Notes: generated by a model not told the origin, from the sequence alone. Positions 21,537 to 34,004 are shown, numbered from the stretch's first letter. The stretch is 64,000 nucleotides of DNA from Pyrus communis (GCF_963583255.1 NC_084813.1:1303001-1367000); one strand, 5' to 3'. A program made the numbers and translations.

Positions 21537-24500
21537 TTAGATTTTACGTTTCCTAGACGGGGAGAGTTCAAGTTCAAGACGCTTGATTTCATCTCCCAGA
21601 TCTTGCAAATTGACTCTTGTAGATTGCTGTGACGTTTTGGTACTGCTACCACCATTTAAGCTTATAAGATGCTTCAAACATTTTAGATACTCTGCCTTTA
21701 CTTCGGGTAACTCAGCAATTGACTTCTCAGTTACAAACTACAAATAGACAAGGAGAAACAAAAATTGAAGGCTCAGATGTTAATTGTGAAACAATATCAC
21801 ACTGGTCTTCTATTGAACACGTAAACAGATTGAGCACAATTTTCAAAAGGTGAACCGCATAAAGTTTACCAAGGACTTCCCCAAGTATATTCGATAAGTA
21901 GTTACCCTATTACTTGAGTGTCTTAGATTTTCTTGTTTTACCAAGGGCCTGTTTCGGAGTGTGGTAATCACTTTTAATGATTTTATGGAGAAGCACATAG
22001 GAGGTGTGTCTCCACAAAAGTGATTCTGGCCCTCCCAAAATCGCCCTAAATATACCAACCTAAGAATAAAATGAAGTTTGAACACTGTCCCTTAAAGGTA
22101 ACTCCTGAAAAGTTAAATAATTGGACTGATTTATATAGTACTAAGCTCAGAGACAATGTCTGCCTGTAGGTAGTGAACCGGAACAAGAATATCAAATACT
22201 TAAGCAATATTTTCACATAATGTAAGCTATGGACATTTCTTCGGGCCCTACGACAACGTAAGCAACACAGCTTATACAGTATACAAGTTAGCAGATGCAA
22301 AGTCTGCCGAAAAATCAATTAGCTTCATTGCTCTCCAATATTTAATCAAAATCAAAAACATACAAAAAGAATTACTCCTAAGTGCATTTGCAACCATTTA
22401 TTTAAAATAACCACCTAGAAGGGGGAGAAAACCATAAAAATGAACGAGAGCAATTAAGTTGTGAACACAAAAAGGTACCTCTTTGTAAGCAGAGATGCAT
22501 CTAAATAGTGCATCCTCAGCTTCGACGTTAGGTGAACACTCATCCCGCTACAGTTTACAAGAATAGTATTAGGTCAGCCAGTTTGAATTGACAGTATACG
22601 AGAAATCACACTTTTCTTTATAGTAGTAGGTCAACCAGAAAAATTACTAAACCTTTGATTCCTGTAATTCTTGCTTAGCGATCGCCACAAGGCTAAGAGC
22701 GTCAAATGCTTGCAACTGTAAGTACATACATCCATCAAACCCAAAGTGGAAAATGTGTATATGAGCAATGCATGTGCCTTAACTTTAAAGTACAGAACTA
22801 GATATTTGCAGTCACAAATCCCCGCATAAAACTAAGAAGACCCACATGTGAGAAGAGAGAGACAGGAAGAGAATTATACAGCAGAGAGGTAAATATTTGT
22901 TGCAAAGAAGAAAACTGACCATTATGACCAACGGCACACGACAACTCCTTCCAATATCACTTTTCATCTTTCGATTCTTCTTGATTGATTTATCCAAAGA
23001 ACACCGTGCTATCCTATTACAGAAAAAAGAAAGTTATAAAAATTTACACAGATGAAGTCTAATCCCAATCCTAACCATTCATGATACATTCTTAGCTTTT
23101 TTTTTTTTTTTTTTTGGTTGTTGTAAAGAAAGCTGATTTCTCATAAATAATAACTAGTTTATGATACATTCTTAGTTTTTGGTTACAATAAAGGGAATTA
23201 CACCTTGGACCAATCCTAATCCTAACCCATTACGGCACCCTCCCTCACCACTTGGGCTAACCCCAGGGGCTTTCTATCATATGTTATTAACTGAATCAAA
23301 AAGTGAAACGCACAACATACGAAGTATAGAAGTTATCAGTACCAATCAATGTCTCCATACATCTCACAAGGAAACATTCTATCTCCTTGGCCAAAGCCAT
23401 AACCATAGACATACCTAATATGAGTTCTTCTTTCTTTCACATTGAGAAAGTCTCATTTATTCTATATTTTCTTTCACGATGATCCCATTGATTGACATGG
23501 TTAGTTGCCTAGGGTGTAGAACCACAATTTAAAGCTTAGGTTTTAGGTTTTCACTCTTTGATTGGTCATTCACTTAGATCTTGGGCTATTGAAAACCTAA
23601 AATTGTAGCTCTAAAGGGGCCGTTTTGTACCCCAAATAATCAACCATGTCAATCAATGTGAACAAAATTTAATAAAATTTCTCCAAACACCCATCCTTTA
23701 AAAAAAGGGGATCTATCCTATTCAAATTGACATCTTCCCAAGCATATTATGAATAGAGCCCAATGTGACAGGATCTAGCAAAAAATGTTGCAACAGTTCA
23801 ATTTTAGTTACAACCACACATGTCGTCAAATCTTCGAAGCATAACAAAATAAATTGACTCAACCATTATGTATATCAACTTTTGCAAAAATCACTACTGG
23901 ATAAATAGTACTAAATACCCTGTAATTTAACGAAGAGGATGTGAAAATCACATAATCAAAAAAACCAAAATAAACAAGTTAGTCCTTTAAGGTAATAAAT
24001 AGGTTGATGAAATTGTAATTCATCAACGCATCATCACTTTCATTTGTATAGTTAGGAATTCTTTTGCGTAAAATTTATGACAAAATGAAATAAACCTTAT
24101 GGACTCATTTAAATTATCTCTGGCCTTGTCAAGCTCAGCAATTGCTTTAGAAGTGTCCATCGGCTTTAGTTGGTTGGAATTGAGCATTGCCACTCTAGCA
24201 ATGTGAAGCATATTTGCACCAATCTGGCCATTGACATAAAAAGAAAAAAAAGAAAAAAAATCAGGCCTAATCCAAAGTGCATGCTAACTTTTCCTTTAAG
24301 TGAATTATTGCAGCCATACGATTCTTTTTCACTTGGAATTCAAATTCCATACAACTTCCTATTCAAATATTGTTAATTTGTTTCCACGAGCATAAGTAAT
24401 TCTTATTTCTTCTTCATTTAGGCAGCGTCTTTTTGTATTGCACAAGATTAGTGATGCCAAGAAATGCTACTTTCATTTACATCAAATCCAATATCGAATA

Positions 24501-27500
24501 GGTATTAGTTGATGAAGAGGACGAAACACTGTATATTATGTTGATCAGTTGGTAAGCTTTCAGCTGATAAAATGTCGGGTTTGTGGGGAAAGAAGATGAA
24601 CGATTGGGAAGATGAATTTGTGTTGAGAAAATATTAGGGTTTGTGGGGTGTAGATAGAAATATTATTTTAAGTTTCCATAATATATCCTCTTTTGTCTTT
24701 CACACAATTAATTATTTAAAGTTAATTGTTGCACATGTCTATGTTGTACATTATTGATTTTTGCCAATATATTTCTTGTTATAATGAAATAAGACGAAGT
24801 ATAAGTGAATGCTCTCAAGAATCAGAACCAATCAAAACAGCATTTCCATGTATTCATAATGAAATAAGACGAAGTGCAGTGAATGCATAACTTATTGCCA
24901 TGTATTCATAATGAAATATGACGACGTGGAGTGAATGCTATCCAAAATCATAAGCAATCAGAATATATGTCACATTCTTGGGGATATTTATATGAGCTGA
25001 ATGTGCAAAAGAAAACCTGGATATGATCATCAGGAAGTAAGGTTTTCCGAGCATCAAGACATCTGCAAGGAAAGTAGCAAAACAAAATTCTCGTAAGTGA
25101 TGGAATATCACATCATCTGATCTTCAATTACAATGCCCTTACCTTTCAAGAAGCTCTTCAGCATCCTTTAAGATCCCAGCGGATTGTAGGATCAGTGCGA
25201 GCCCCTCAGCTGTTATAACTGTTTCCATTGAATTCCATCCCTGCATCACCAGACAGTAACAAATGTTTGTAAATAGAATTTCTCTTCTCCACATAGCCAA
25301 ACATGAAGGTCTACCGAAAACAAGTCAGGAGAAAGCAATTCATTTACGCACGCACCAAACTTCTATAAGAAACTTTATGAACTAAACTAACTTTAGCATA
25401 TAGTATGAAAAGATACAGATAAAAACAGTTAAATGTCAAACCTTTGTTAATTCCATTATATGTAGAATCTTTCTTTGTACGTTCTCAGCCTCTGCAAAAC
25501 GATTGGATTTCGTATACATCTAGAGAGAGAAGCAAGAAATTAATTAGACTTAAGGGAAAGATGAAGACGTCCAATAACCAAAATGTATCCGAGTGGTACA
25601 CAAGGGCTGCTGTAAGTTTTTTTAGGCTATCCAACAGTTCTAGAATATAATATATAAAGAGGGTCTGGTTCTTATATCCAAGAATTTCCAATAAAGTATG
25701 TGGATGGACGAACTGGTTATAAAACAAATTTAGAGTCAAGGCCCAAAGCAGCAAGCTTTGATGAGGGGTGCAATTTAAGGTTTATGTTGGGCATTAGTTG
25801 AAGAGGAGGGTTCTGTAACATAAGGGGTGTAAATGTTAAGCCCTTACACATAAACTTCGTCAACTTTCTAAGAGAGTTAAGACTTCCTCTCACAATTCAA
25901 ATTGTCATTTGGTATGTATACCCAATCATCATATATAATTATGTCTTGTGAAATAAGAGTCACAGTGGAAACCTGGAAGAAGAGACAACCTGAGCAAGAG
26001 ATCGCATTCTCTTGACACACACCATTGACTCCCCTAGGCCACCATCCTATATAGTCAAATAACAAATGAGTGTTACAATAGTAAATGTCAAAGTCAAACA
26101 GTGAAAAAAAAACTGTACAAGCTGTTGACCTCAAGTATTCTGATTGAATCCTGAATAAGGGCCTCAGAATCCTTTTCTTTTCCTTGGAGGTGTAGCACCT
26201 GCAGTCAAACAGAAATCTAGTTAAATAATTTACTGCAAGGGAATATTTGGAAACATTTTTCTGTACATCTCCAATGAAAAAATGCCCATTCACAAATTGG
26301 AAACATTTATGCGGCTTCACTATGTAATTCATAACGGAGTTCTTACTTCTAACATATGACGCAAATTAGAAAAAATGGGGTTTCATACTTCTAAAATATA
26401 AAATGAGAATACAGATTTTAGGTTTACCCTAATTTGACTCTCAATTTATCATGTCTCTGACTCTCTCTACTCTCTTTCTTCTATCATTTTCCGTCTCTTT
26501 CTACCTGTTCTTTGCTTCACTCAATTCTCTTTAATCTGTTTATACAAGAGGACATCTTAATTTGAGTTTATTTTTTATTCAGACACAAAAAAGAACCAAG
26601 AATGTAGAACAAATCAATATATTATCATACAGGGATTTAAAAATCTACCGTTCCAAGATGATACATAGTATCTGCATAATCTGAATGGTTAAGACCCAAA
26701 ACGCGGCCCTTAATCTGAACAAGGTGATCATAATGTTGGAGTTAGCAGCATAAATAGTTACATTACTACATGCACAAGTAAAAGCAGCTGGGTGTAATAC
26801 CTTCAAAGCACGCTGTCCAAATGTATTGTCAATCAGGGAGCAAGGTGAAAAAAAAAAAAAAAAAAAAAAAAGGTCAGCAAATGTTAAAGGACAAGTTCAC
26901 TAAATTAACATTATCCATGCCTTGCTTAAAAGAGGATGCTAATGGTATACCGGAAGGAGATGCAGGGGATTTAATAGAGAAACATTTACTTAATGAACTT
27001 TATAAAAATAAAAATAGAGACTCAAAATATCATAAAAAACAAACTTAAAATAAAAGGATAGCAAAGACCACATAGGCACTGTTGTTGAACCTATAGTCAT
27101 AACAACAAAACATGGACTAAAAATAAAACTTCCCACCTCATAGCAAGTGCGAGCTTCTTCAAGCTTCCGTTGGGCAATATAGAACTGGCCAAGGTTGTGA
27201 AAGGCAACCCCAACTCTGTGGACAGGAATCTTGCATGAGTAATTAGTGACTCAACACAGAGATCATGATTGTATATTCATTTTTGTTTTGGTTTTGTATT
27301 TTCATTTGAGGACATAAAAGGAAAAATGAAAGCATAGTGATAAAAGGGATGATATAATCATATAAGTGAGAGCGGGTGAAGAAAATATATATGGGATGTA
27401 AAATTTCTCTTTCTTCCTCTCATTTCTTTCCCTCATTTCTTTCTGTATACTTATTTAAAAATGAGAGGGTAAGAGTTGAAAACCAGAAACAAAAATATAA

Positions 27501-30266
27501 CTAAATACTAAATAGGCTACTAGTTATTTGGCTAATAAAACAAGAAACCTCTGTTTTTCAAAGTTTACTTAATGTTGACAAATTTGCATAATTAAGAAGC
27601 AATTAAAAAGAAAGAGAAAACAAACTATATGCTACACACTCAAGCATGAAAGATGCTTATGTCAGTTCCAAATTCCACAAAACTATGCAATATAGCACCC
27701 TACAATACACATACGTTACTCTTTTTCTCCTTTCTGAAAATCAATAAGTTTATTGAATGGTGCATTGTATTAAGGCTTCTCTAATATGCAGAAAATATAC
27801 ACGAGAAACCAGAAAATCTAATAAACAGAAAAACAGACCCTTAAAAAAAATGAAGAGAACAATTCATTGAGACCACCCAATGATAAGGAACAAAGCAGCC
27901 AATTCGGACATCAGCTTCCAACCTGAGCTTTCGTTATCATTTTTTGGTGGGAAGTTTTTCTGTCTTTGAAAATCCTTGTTTTTCCAAATACAACAGAGGC
28001 ATAAGGGAAATGGTCTTCCAATTTCCCAATTTCAGTGTTTGCTAGAACAATCACTTGTGAACAAAGTATATCTAAGACTGCCTTACACAAAAATTAATTG
28101 TCCCAAGTGATTGAAAGGTGTACCATAGATCCTTGCAACTAAACAGTGGAGGAATAGATGTTCCACTGATTTCTCACTGCATTTACACACACAAGACCAA
28201 TATGCAATGGAAGTCCCTCATTCCCACTCAAAGCACCAAAAATCCCATTAAAGAAGACATAATCACAAATGAAAATAATTAAACACAACCATCATATGCT
28301 ACTAAGCTAAAGAAATGTAACTTATTATTCCTTATTCCATTCAAATTAAGTTTTACATGTTAATGACGAGAGAAAGCCCGCCGGAGAAAAAAGTCTTTCC
28401 CTCCCCGTCCCGGTCATATTCCAAATATGTAAGCATTTGCTACTATAGTCTGCATAATAACCATAATATACCTTATATCTTCAGGACCAAATGATTCCTC
28501 CAGTATGCTGATAGCTTCCAAGTACAAAGGCTCTGCTTTATTATATGCCTTATTAACCCTATAGAGCTCTGCCTGAAACAATAACAATAGAAAACTGCAA
28601 TTACTCATTAAAGAATCCCAAAGAGAAAACTATAACACTATGCAATACGTCCATGAAAGATGCAACCATCTTACTCCACAGTTTCTTTGAAGGTAGAAGT
28701 GACAACCAAAATTTAAATTACTCTACGAATTAACAATTCAGCTTTTAGGTGACCTTAAAAAAAATAGACTACTGAAGGGTAGTGCACATACTAGATTGTT
28801 GCATGCAGATGCAACATGTGGCTCCCTTTCCCCAAAGCCTTCTTTCGCTTCTTGTAAAGCTGAGAGGAAAAGCTTTTCAGCTTCCTCCAACTTTCCCTAG
28901 CAAATGGAAACAGAACAATAAAATAAAATTGGTAAGACCAAAGAACTATTGAATAAATAAAACATAGCAAACAAACGAAGGCACATAGCATATAATCCTT
29001 GCCTGAAGGAAAAAATCCCTCCCTTTATCAGTAAAAATTCTCCACTTAGAAGTATGTATATTTGATATCACAGAACCGTCCTCAATCTTGCGCAATCCCA
29101 CAGCTTCAGCGCCTTCCGTGCCATTATCAGGATCAACTGATTCATCTTTTGCTAAGACAGTATTGGAATGTATCCCAAGAAAAATAGCTGCAAAGATATA
29201 AGATTAGTTATAGATAACATATGTTACATGGTATGCCTTTCTAAACAAACCCTTAATTATACCGAGATATTTCACCACATGACCTTAGATTTCTTGCAAA
29301 TATTATCTGACTGACTGACTGACAGTATATCAAGTAGCTAAGGGTATAATCGCAGATGTCCTGAAACAAAAAGGACCCTTACTTTAAGCCCTTAGAAATC
29401 AAATTTCCCGACATGATCCAACACATATCAGATTCGTATAAAACAGCTAGTACCCCAGGATAATGTGACTGACAATGTACAAACAAACCAACTCAATAAC
29501 ACATCAATGCCTATTGGTTGTGGCCATCTACACGATATTACGTTTACCAAAAACCAAATCCAGAGAAAATTTGGATTATAGATCAGATAAATAATTATTT
29601 TGTTAATCAGATTACGAGCAGGCTAAAGCCAGATAAAGCATCAAAATGGACGTGATAATCTTGGATAAAATAAGTCCTCCGGAAAAGAAAACTAGAAACC
29701 ATTTTCCATGAAAAATCCACTCTTTTTAACTTGGTTGATAAAAGAGGATTTCTTCTGGCGGATTTTGCAAAATAACAATGCATATAGACTCATCCCAACT
29801 CCAAAATCGCTCACCTCAGCGAGTTCGAATCTCCCTCCCCATAGTTTAGTTTAGATTAAATTAGAATATCACTCGAATAAAAAACCCACTCGAAGATCAT
29901 AACATATCGCATTGATCATTCATCCATTAAAATCCAGATTAAATGGGATGCAAGAGATCATATACCTGCATTGCCGGATACAAAAAGCCACAGACGAGGG
30001 TCCCTGTGGCTGTAATTCATCCTCCAACTACAATCCTTAGAACCGTGATCAAATTTGGCACGGCCTGCAAAAACAACAACAAAAATTCACTTTCTTTAAT
30101 TACAAATCAATCCATTTTCTATGGCGATTAACATCATAAGATGGAAAATTGGCTTACTGGCGAGTGGAATAGCAGTGGCTGCTCCGCCACAAGTTGAAGA
30201 GAAAGTTTGAGAGGCCAAACGGAAACGGCGCTTGATCATGTTAGCTGCTGCTTGTCGCAGAGACAT
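21537..30266 (-). CDS. TPR (kinesin light chain/nephrocystin-like) protein, 18 exons
   Basis: Exons in transcription order: 30266-30158, 30064-29966, 29187-29003, 28896-28792, 28572-28472, 27215-27137, 26812-26801, 26714-26649, 26198-26130, 26046-25990, 25519-25442, 25240-25143, 25062-25017, 24223-24096, 23013-22920, 22715-22653, 22547-22479, 21737-21537. They join in frame to 552 residues. The N-terminus MSLRQAAANMIKRRFRLAS is basic, Ser/Ala-rich and acid-free, like a mitochondrial presequence (inference). TPR units follow: GKLEEAEKLFLSALQEAKEG, AYNKAEPLYLEAISILEE, then VGVAFHNLGQFYIAQRKLEE, SDYADTMYHLG and later helical repeats. TPRs are protein-interaction scaffolds; the partner is unknown. 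Intron 3 has a GC donor (cag|gcaagg) and exon 7 is only 12 bases (RALK), both supported by frame and by TPR continuity into IKGRVLG. The C-terminus ends ELSPSRKRKI. A second intact last exon lies at 17785-17985. Confidence 0.9.
23486..23658. mobile_element. MITE in intron 14 of the TPR gene
   Basis: A perfect 17-bp inverted repeat, CATTGATTGACATGGTT at 23486-23502 and its reverse complement at 23642-23658, continues imperfectly for about 60 bases on each side. Length about 175 bp with no coding capacity. A target duplication was not resolved. Confidence 0.75.
28070..28210 (-). mobile_element. LINE reverse-transcriptase zinc-binding fragment
   Basis: On the minus strand the frame reads WSCVCKCSEKSVEHLFLHC followed by LVARIYGTPFNHLGQ. 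The cysteines with a 'VEHLFLHC' core are typical of the C-terminal zinc-binding domain (zf-RVT) of plant LINE ORF2 proteins. It lies in intron 5 of the TPR gene, which is unusually long (about 1.26 kb), and is bounded by broken sequence. It is a remnant of a non-LTR retrotransposon with no intact polymerase. Confidence 0.7.
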
Positions 30267-30495
30267 CTTCTTCTTCCTCAATGGGGCTCTTCTGTGGGTT
30301 TTACAGTAAAACTTTTACTTGTGCTGCTCTTAATTCTTAAAACCTTTGTTTTTTATTTTTTTGCAAATTCCTGTCCTTCATTTTTTTGCTAATTATGTTC
30401 ACACCCTCTGATTTTGTGATGATTTTCAAAACTAACCACAAAGTTTAATTTCCTCATGTTACATTGGAGACGGGTTTTGAGCGTTTTCCAGCTGA
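30267..30495. promoter_or_regulatory. 229-bp bidirectional promoter (TPR / PPR genes)
   Basis: The TPR start codon (minus strand) and the PPR start codon (plus strand) are separated by 229 bases, so both 5' leaders and core promoters must overlap or abut here. No convincing TATA box is present in either direction, which is usual for housekeeping organelle-protein genes. If both products go to organelles, joint regulation is plausible but unproven. Confidence 0.75.
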
Positions 30496-32319
30496 ATGGC
30501 TCTCTTCAAAATCCCAAGAAGCTATCAGCTTCTATCTTCTCCGCACACCTACAACTGCCGCTACTGCTTACGCTTCTCCTCCGCCACCACCACCGCAGCC
30601 GCAACCAATTGGTACTCGCTCCCGCCAAATCCTCACAATGAAGACCCGAAGCTCTCAGCTATCTCCCACGCCATCAAAAACCACTCTCAGTCTCTCGACT
30701 ACTCCTCCTCTCTCAGAAAGCTCCTCCCTTCCCTCACAGCCCGTGACGTTATCAATCTCATCAACCTCAACCCCCACTCTCTCTCCCCTCTCTCTCTCCT
30801 CTCCTTCTTCGAGTGGCTCTCTTCTCACCCCACGTTTCGCCACACCGTCCAATCCTACTGCACCATGGCCCACTTCCTTTGCGCTCACCAAATGTACCCC
30901 CAAGCCCTCTCCCTCCTACGACTCGTCGTTTCTCGCAGGGGAAAGGATTCTGCATCTTCCGTCTTCGCTTCGATTCTCGAAACTAGAGGTACCCATCGGT
31001 CCAATTATGTGTTTGATGCTTTGATGAATGCGTATTTGGATTCCGGGTTTGTTTCCGATGCATTTCAGTGCTTTAGATTGCTTAGGAAGCATAATTTCCG
31101 AATCCCATTTCATGTTTGTGGCTGTTTGCTTGATAAAATGTTGAAGTTGAACTCGCCTGTGGTGGCCTGGGAGTATTTTTTGGAGATTTTGGACGCTGGG
31201 TTTCCACCGAAAGTGTACGCTTTCAATGTTTTGATGCACAAAATGTGTAAGGAAGGAAAAATTGAACAGGTCCAGATGGTGTTTGATGAAATTGGGAAGC
31301 GGGGTTTGCGCCCGAGTGTGGTTAGTTTCAATACTCTGATTAATGGGTATTGCAAATCCGGGAATCTGGAGGAGGGTTTTAGGTTGAAGAGAGGTATGGA
31401 GGAGAGCAGAACGTGGCCTGATGTATATACTTACAGTGTTTTGATCAATGGGTTGTGTAAGGAGTGTAGGCTGGATGACGCAAACTTGTTGTTTGATGAA
31501 ATGTGTGAGAGGGGGTTGGTTCCGAATTTTGTCACATTTACGACTTTGATTGACGGGCAGTGTAAGAATGGCAGGATTGATTTGGCAATGGAAATTTATC
31601 AGAAAATGTTGGGGAGAGGTATCAAACCAGATGTGATTTCGTATAATACACTCATAAATGGCCTTTGCAAGGTTGGTGATTTGAAGGAAGCTAGGAAGCT
31701 TGTTGAGGAGATGAATATGACTGGGGTGAAGCCTGACACGGTCACTTATACTACACTTATTGATGGATGCTGCAAAGAAGGAGATTTACATTCGGCGCTA
31801 GAGATAAGGCAGGGAATGATTATACAAGGGATTAAGCTTGACAATGTAGCTTTCACAGCCCTTATTTCGGGATTGGGTAGAGAGGGAAGAACCCTTGACG
31901 CTGAAAAAATGTTGAGGGAGATGTTAGATTCTGGCATGAAACCTGATGATGCCACGTATACAATGGTCATTGATGGGTTTTGCAAGAAGGGCAATGTTAA
32001 AATGGGTTTTAAGTTGCTCAAGGAGATGCAGAGTGATGACTATGTGCCGAGTGTTGTAACCTATAACGCTCTTATGAATGGACTATGCAAGCTAGGGCAG
32101 ATGAAAAATGCTAGTATGCTCTTACATGCTATGATTAATTTGGGGGTGGCTCCAGATGACATTACATACAACATTCTATTGGAAGGGCACTGCAAGCATG
32201 GAAACCCAGAGGACTTTGAAAAGCTACGGAGTGAGAAAGGGCTTGCTCTTGATTATGCTTCATATACTTCGCTAGTTAGCGAATTCAGTAAGTTTTCAAA
32301 GGATCGTCGAAAGAGATGA
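30496..32319 (+). CDS. P-class pentatricopeptide repeat protein
   Basis: Intronless, 607 residues. PPR proteins bind organellar RNA, one base per repeat, and act in processing, stability, splicing or translation. About a dozen 35-residue P-type repeats run from about residue 170 to 590; clear examples begin VYAFNVLMHKMCKEGKIEQV, VVSFNTLINGYCKSGNLEEG and VISYNTLINGLCKVGDLKEA, and many end in KPD or a similar triplet. No E, DYW or SMR tail is present, so this is a pure P-class protein. The N-terminus (MALFKIPRSYQLLSSPHTYN, then RYCLRFSSA) is basic and Ser-rich, like an organelle targeting peptide. Length and layout resemble Arabidopsis At1g09680, from memory. An upstream ATG at 30464 is in another frame. 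It is divergent with the TPR gene. Confidence 0.95.
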   Translation: MALFKIPRSYQLLSSPHTYNCRYCLRFSSATTTAAATNWYSLPPNPHNEDPKLSAISHAIKNHSQSLDYSSSLRKLLPSLTARDVINLINLNPHSLSPLSLLSFFEWLSSHPTFRHTVQSYCTMAHFLCAHQMYPQALSLLRLVVSRRGKDSASSVFASILETRGTHRSNYVFDALMNAYLDSGFVSDAFQCFRLLRKHNFRIPFHVCGCLLDKMLKLNSPVVAWEYFLEILDAGFPPKVYAFNVLMHKMCKEGKIEQVQMVFDEIGKRGLRPSVVSFNTLINGYCKSGNLEEGFRLKRGMEESRTWPDVYTYSVLINGLCKECRLDDANLLFDEMCERGLVPNFVTFTTLIDGQCKNGRIDLAMEIYQKMLGRGIKPDVISYNTLINGLCKVGDLKEARKLVEEMNMTGVKPDTVTYTTLIDGCCKEGDLHSALEIRQGMIIQGIKLDNVAFTALISGLGREGRTLDAEKMLREMLDSGMKPDDATYTMVIDGFCKKGNVKMGFKLLKEMQSDDYVPSVVTYNALMNGLCKLGQMKNASMLLHAMINLGVAPDDITYNILLEGHCKHGNPEDFEKLRSEKGLALDYASYTSLVSEFSKFSKDRRKR

Positions 32320-32880
32320 TTGGAGCAAGTTGCTGGAAGGAGATGTTTTGGCATTTTACGGACAGACCAAATATGCCAAAGAAGGAAAAGATTATCGGTA
32401 TTTCATCCATACAAGGAATCAAATCTCTTCTTGACCTACTTTTATCCCATGTTACTATAGCATAGCTAATGCTCATGGCCTTCATATTGCATATGCCTGT
32501 TTTGGTTTCTCTTTGATGGAAAAATAGCAATACGTCTAGTACACTGTACTCCACAATGACTCTTGAGATTCAGCTTCATTCTGTGATAACTTCATGCATG
32601 AAACAATCATGCTTATGCACCATAGTGCGGGTTCGATCTCATTTCCTCTTTGAGTTCTTCCTAACAACTAACTATTTAGTTCACTAAAAACGCTATTGTC
32701 CTACTAAGAAAATATCAAATATTAAAAATAAATATTTTTTAACTTCAAAGAAACAAATTAATTCAATTTAGTAGCGTGCATGCCATGCACCCACACCCCA
32801 TGGAATTGTGTCTTTAGCCCATTTTAACCAAATCAAGACCCGGCCTGTATTCAAACTCGTATCATTTTACAAAGTCTCGG
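32320..32880. other. 3' flank of PPR gene, nothing coding
   Basis: Contains the presumed PPR 3' untranslated region and AT-rich spacer. A phrase 'gtgcgggttcgatctcattt' near 32626 resembles a pol III box B, but there is no matching box A or tail. Confidence 0.5.
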
Positions 32881-33324
32881 TCCAAAACCCTAGGATCCGG
32901 ATTCAGTTGGCGCGCCACGACGAACCCGACCCTATCTCCATTTCTAGCCACCAATCGACAGAGCGTTTCTTGCGTTGGATTCCTCTCTTCCTCTTGTTGA
33001 TTTCTGCGGTGTTACATTGTCCAGAAACCGATCCATTTCAGCGAATCGAATCCCCAAAGTCCGTCATTTTCCGGCGATTTCAGCGACGGCGCAGGTAAGA
33101 AATTCGTTTTCATCATCTTTCGTTGGTTTTTTTTTTATGAATCGGGTTTGGACACCCAATTTTGATATGCGTTCATGTCAGATTACACTTGGTACAATTT
33201 TGATTGTTTGGTTTTGTTTTCAACTGTGCATTAAACCCCATAACCCTAAATATCGGATTATTTCATGTGAACCTAAATTCAATATTTGAATGAAATCTGG
33301 TGTGAGTGTGTGTCAGTGACTAAG

Positions 33325-33895
33325 ATGGGAGCAGAAAATGTGGGGAATCGTCGTCCACATTCGGAGGATTCGGGTATCGTTTTGACTGGAACAGCAAATG
33401 CAAAGGAAGGTAATGGCGGTCTTGTTGACATTGGCGAGAGCAAAGATGCCTACCTTGCTCGAGTTGCACTTGCTGGTCTTCAAACAAATCGAGGTAATGT
33501 GCTTTCATTTTCAATTCTCAATTCGCAATTCGCTTTGTTGTTGATTTGAATGCTTAACTTGATGTAGTCCAAGACTGCGAATTTCATTGACCAAGTAGGA
33601 AGTAGGAGGTAACTGATAGGAAATTTGGTTTATCTTTGGCGCAGGTAACGTAAAATGTGTTATCCAACGTGACGGAAAGGTTCATATACAAGGAGTCATG
33701 AACGGTGTTGAGCTTTTGAAAAACTCATCAACTGTGTACCATATGAGAGCCCAGCAACTATCCTCGCCTGGACCATTTACCCTTTCTTTCAGGCTCCCTG
33801 GACCTGTTGACCCCCGTCTGTTTTCTCCTCATTTCCAGCATGATGGAATCCTTGAGATCGTTGTTCTCAAATCCAGCAAATTAAGCAAAAAGTGA
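33325..33895 (+). CDS. Small HSP20-like (alpha-crystallin fold) protein, IDM3-type
   Basis: Two coding exons, 33325-33493 and 33645-33895, give 139 residues. A non-coding first exon is suggested by a donor at 33094/33095 (gcag|gtaaga) and an acceptor before 33317 (gtgtcag|tgac), so the start codon is the first ATG of exon 2. The C-terminal 80 residues have an alpha-crystallin-like strand pattern: GNVKCVIQRDGKVHIQG, then PGPFTLSFRLPGPVDPRLFS, then HDGILEIVVLKS. This layout resembles plant 'increased DNA methylation 3'-like proteins, which act with IDM1 and IDM2 in active DNA demethylation. That assignment is from memory and moderate. It is short for a chaperone and lacks the IXI tail of classical sHSPs. 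Its 3' flank is duplicated at 42.7 kb. Confidence 0.75.
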
Positions 33896-34004
33896 AAAAT
33901 CAAGGCACATCCAAAGCCGGGCTGATTGAGTTGGGTGATGATGATGGAGACAGGAGTGACGCACACTAGGTCCGATGGTGATTTAGTCTTTCGTTTCCTA
34001 TGTA

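Larger units (their letters stand above)
19244..22345. repeat. Direct tandem duplication, unit B
   Basis: Second unit of the tandem duplication, starting at 'aatgacaaatccttacaatt' and ending near 'caatatttaat', where similarity to unit A's end (about 19235) stops. It contains the unknown gene copy B and the proximal terminal exon of the TPR gene. Because the right edge falls inside the TPR gene's last intron, the duplication captured only that gene's final exon. Confidence 0.93.

Noticed and set aside
30464..31024. 186-codon Ser/Pro/Thr-rich + frame
   Set aside because: Overlaps the N-terminal coding part of the PPR gene in another frame; composition reflects its C/T-rich bias.
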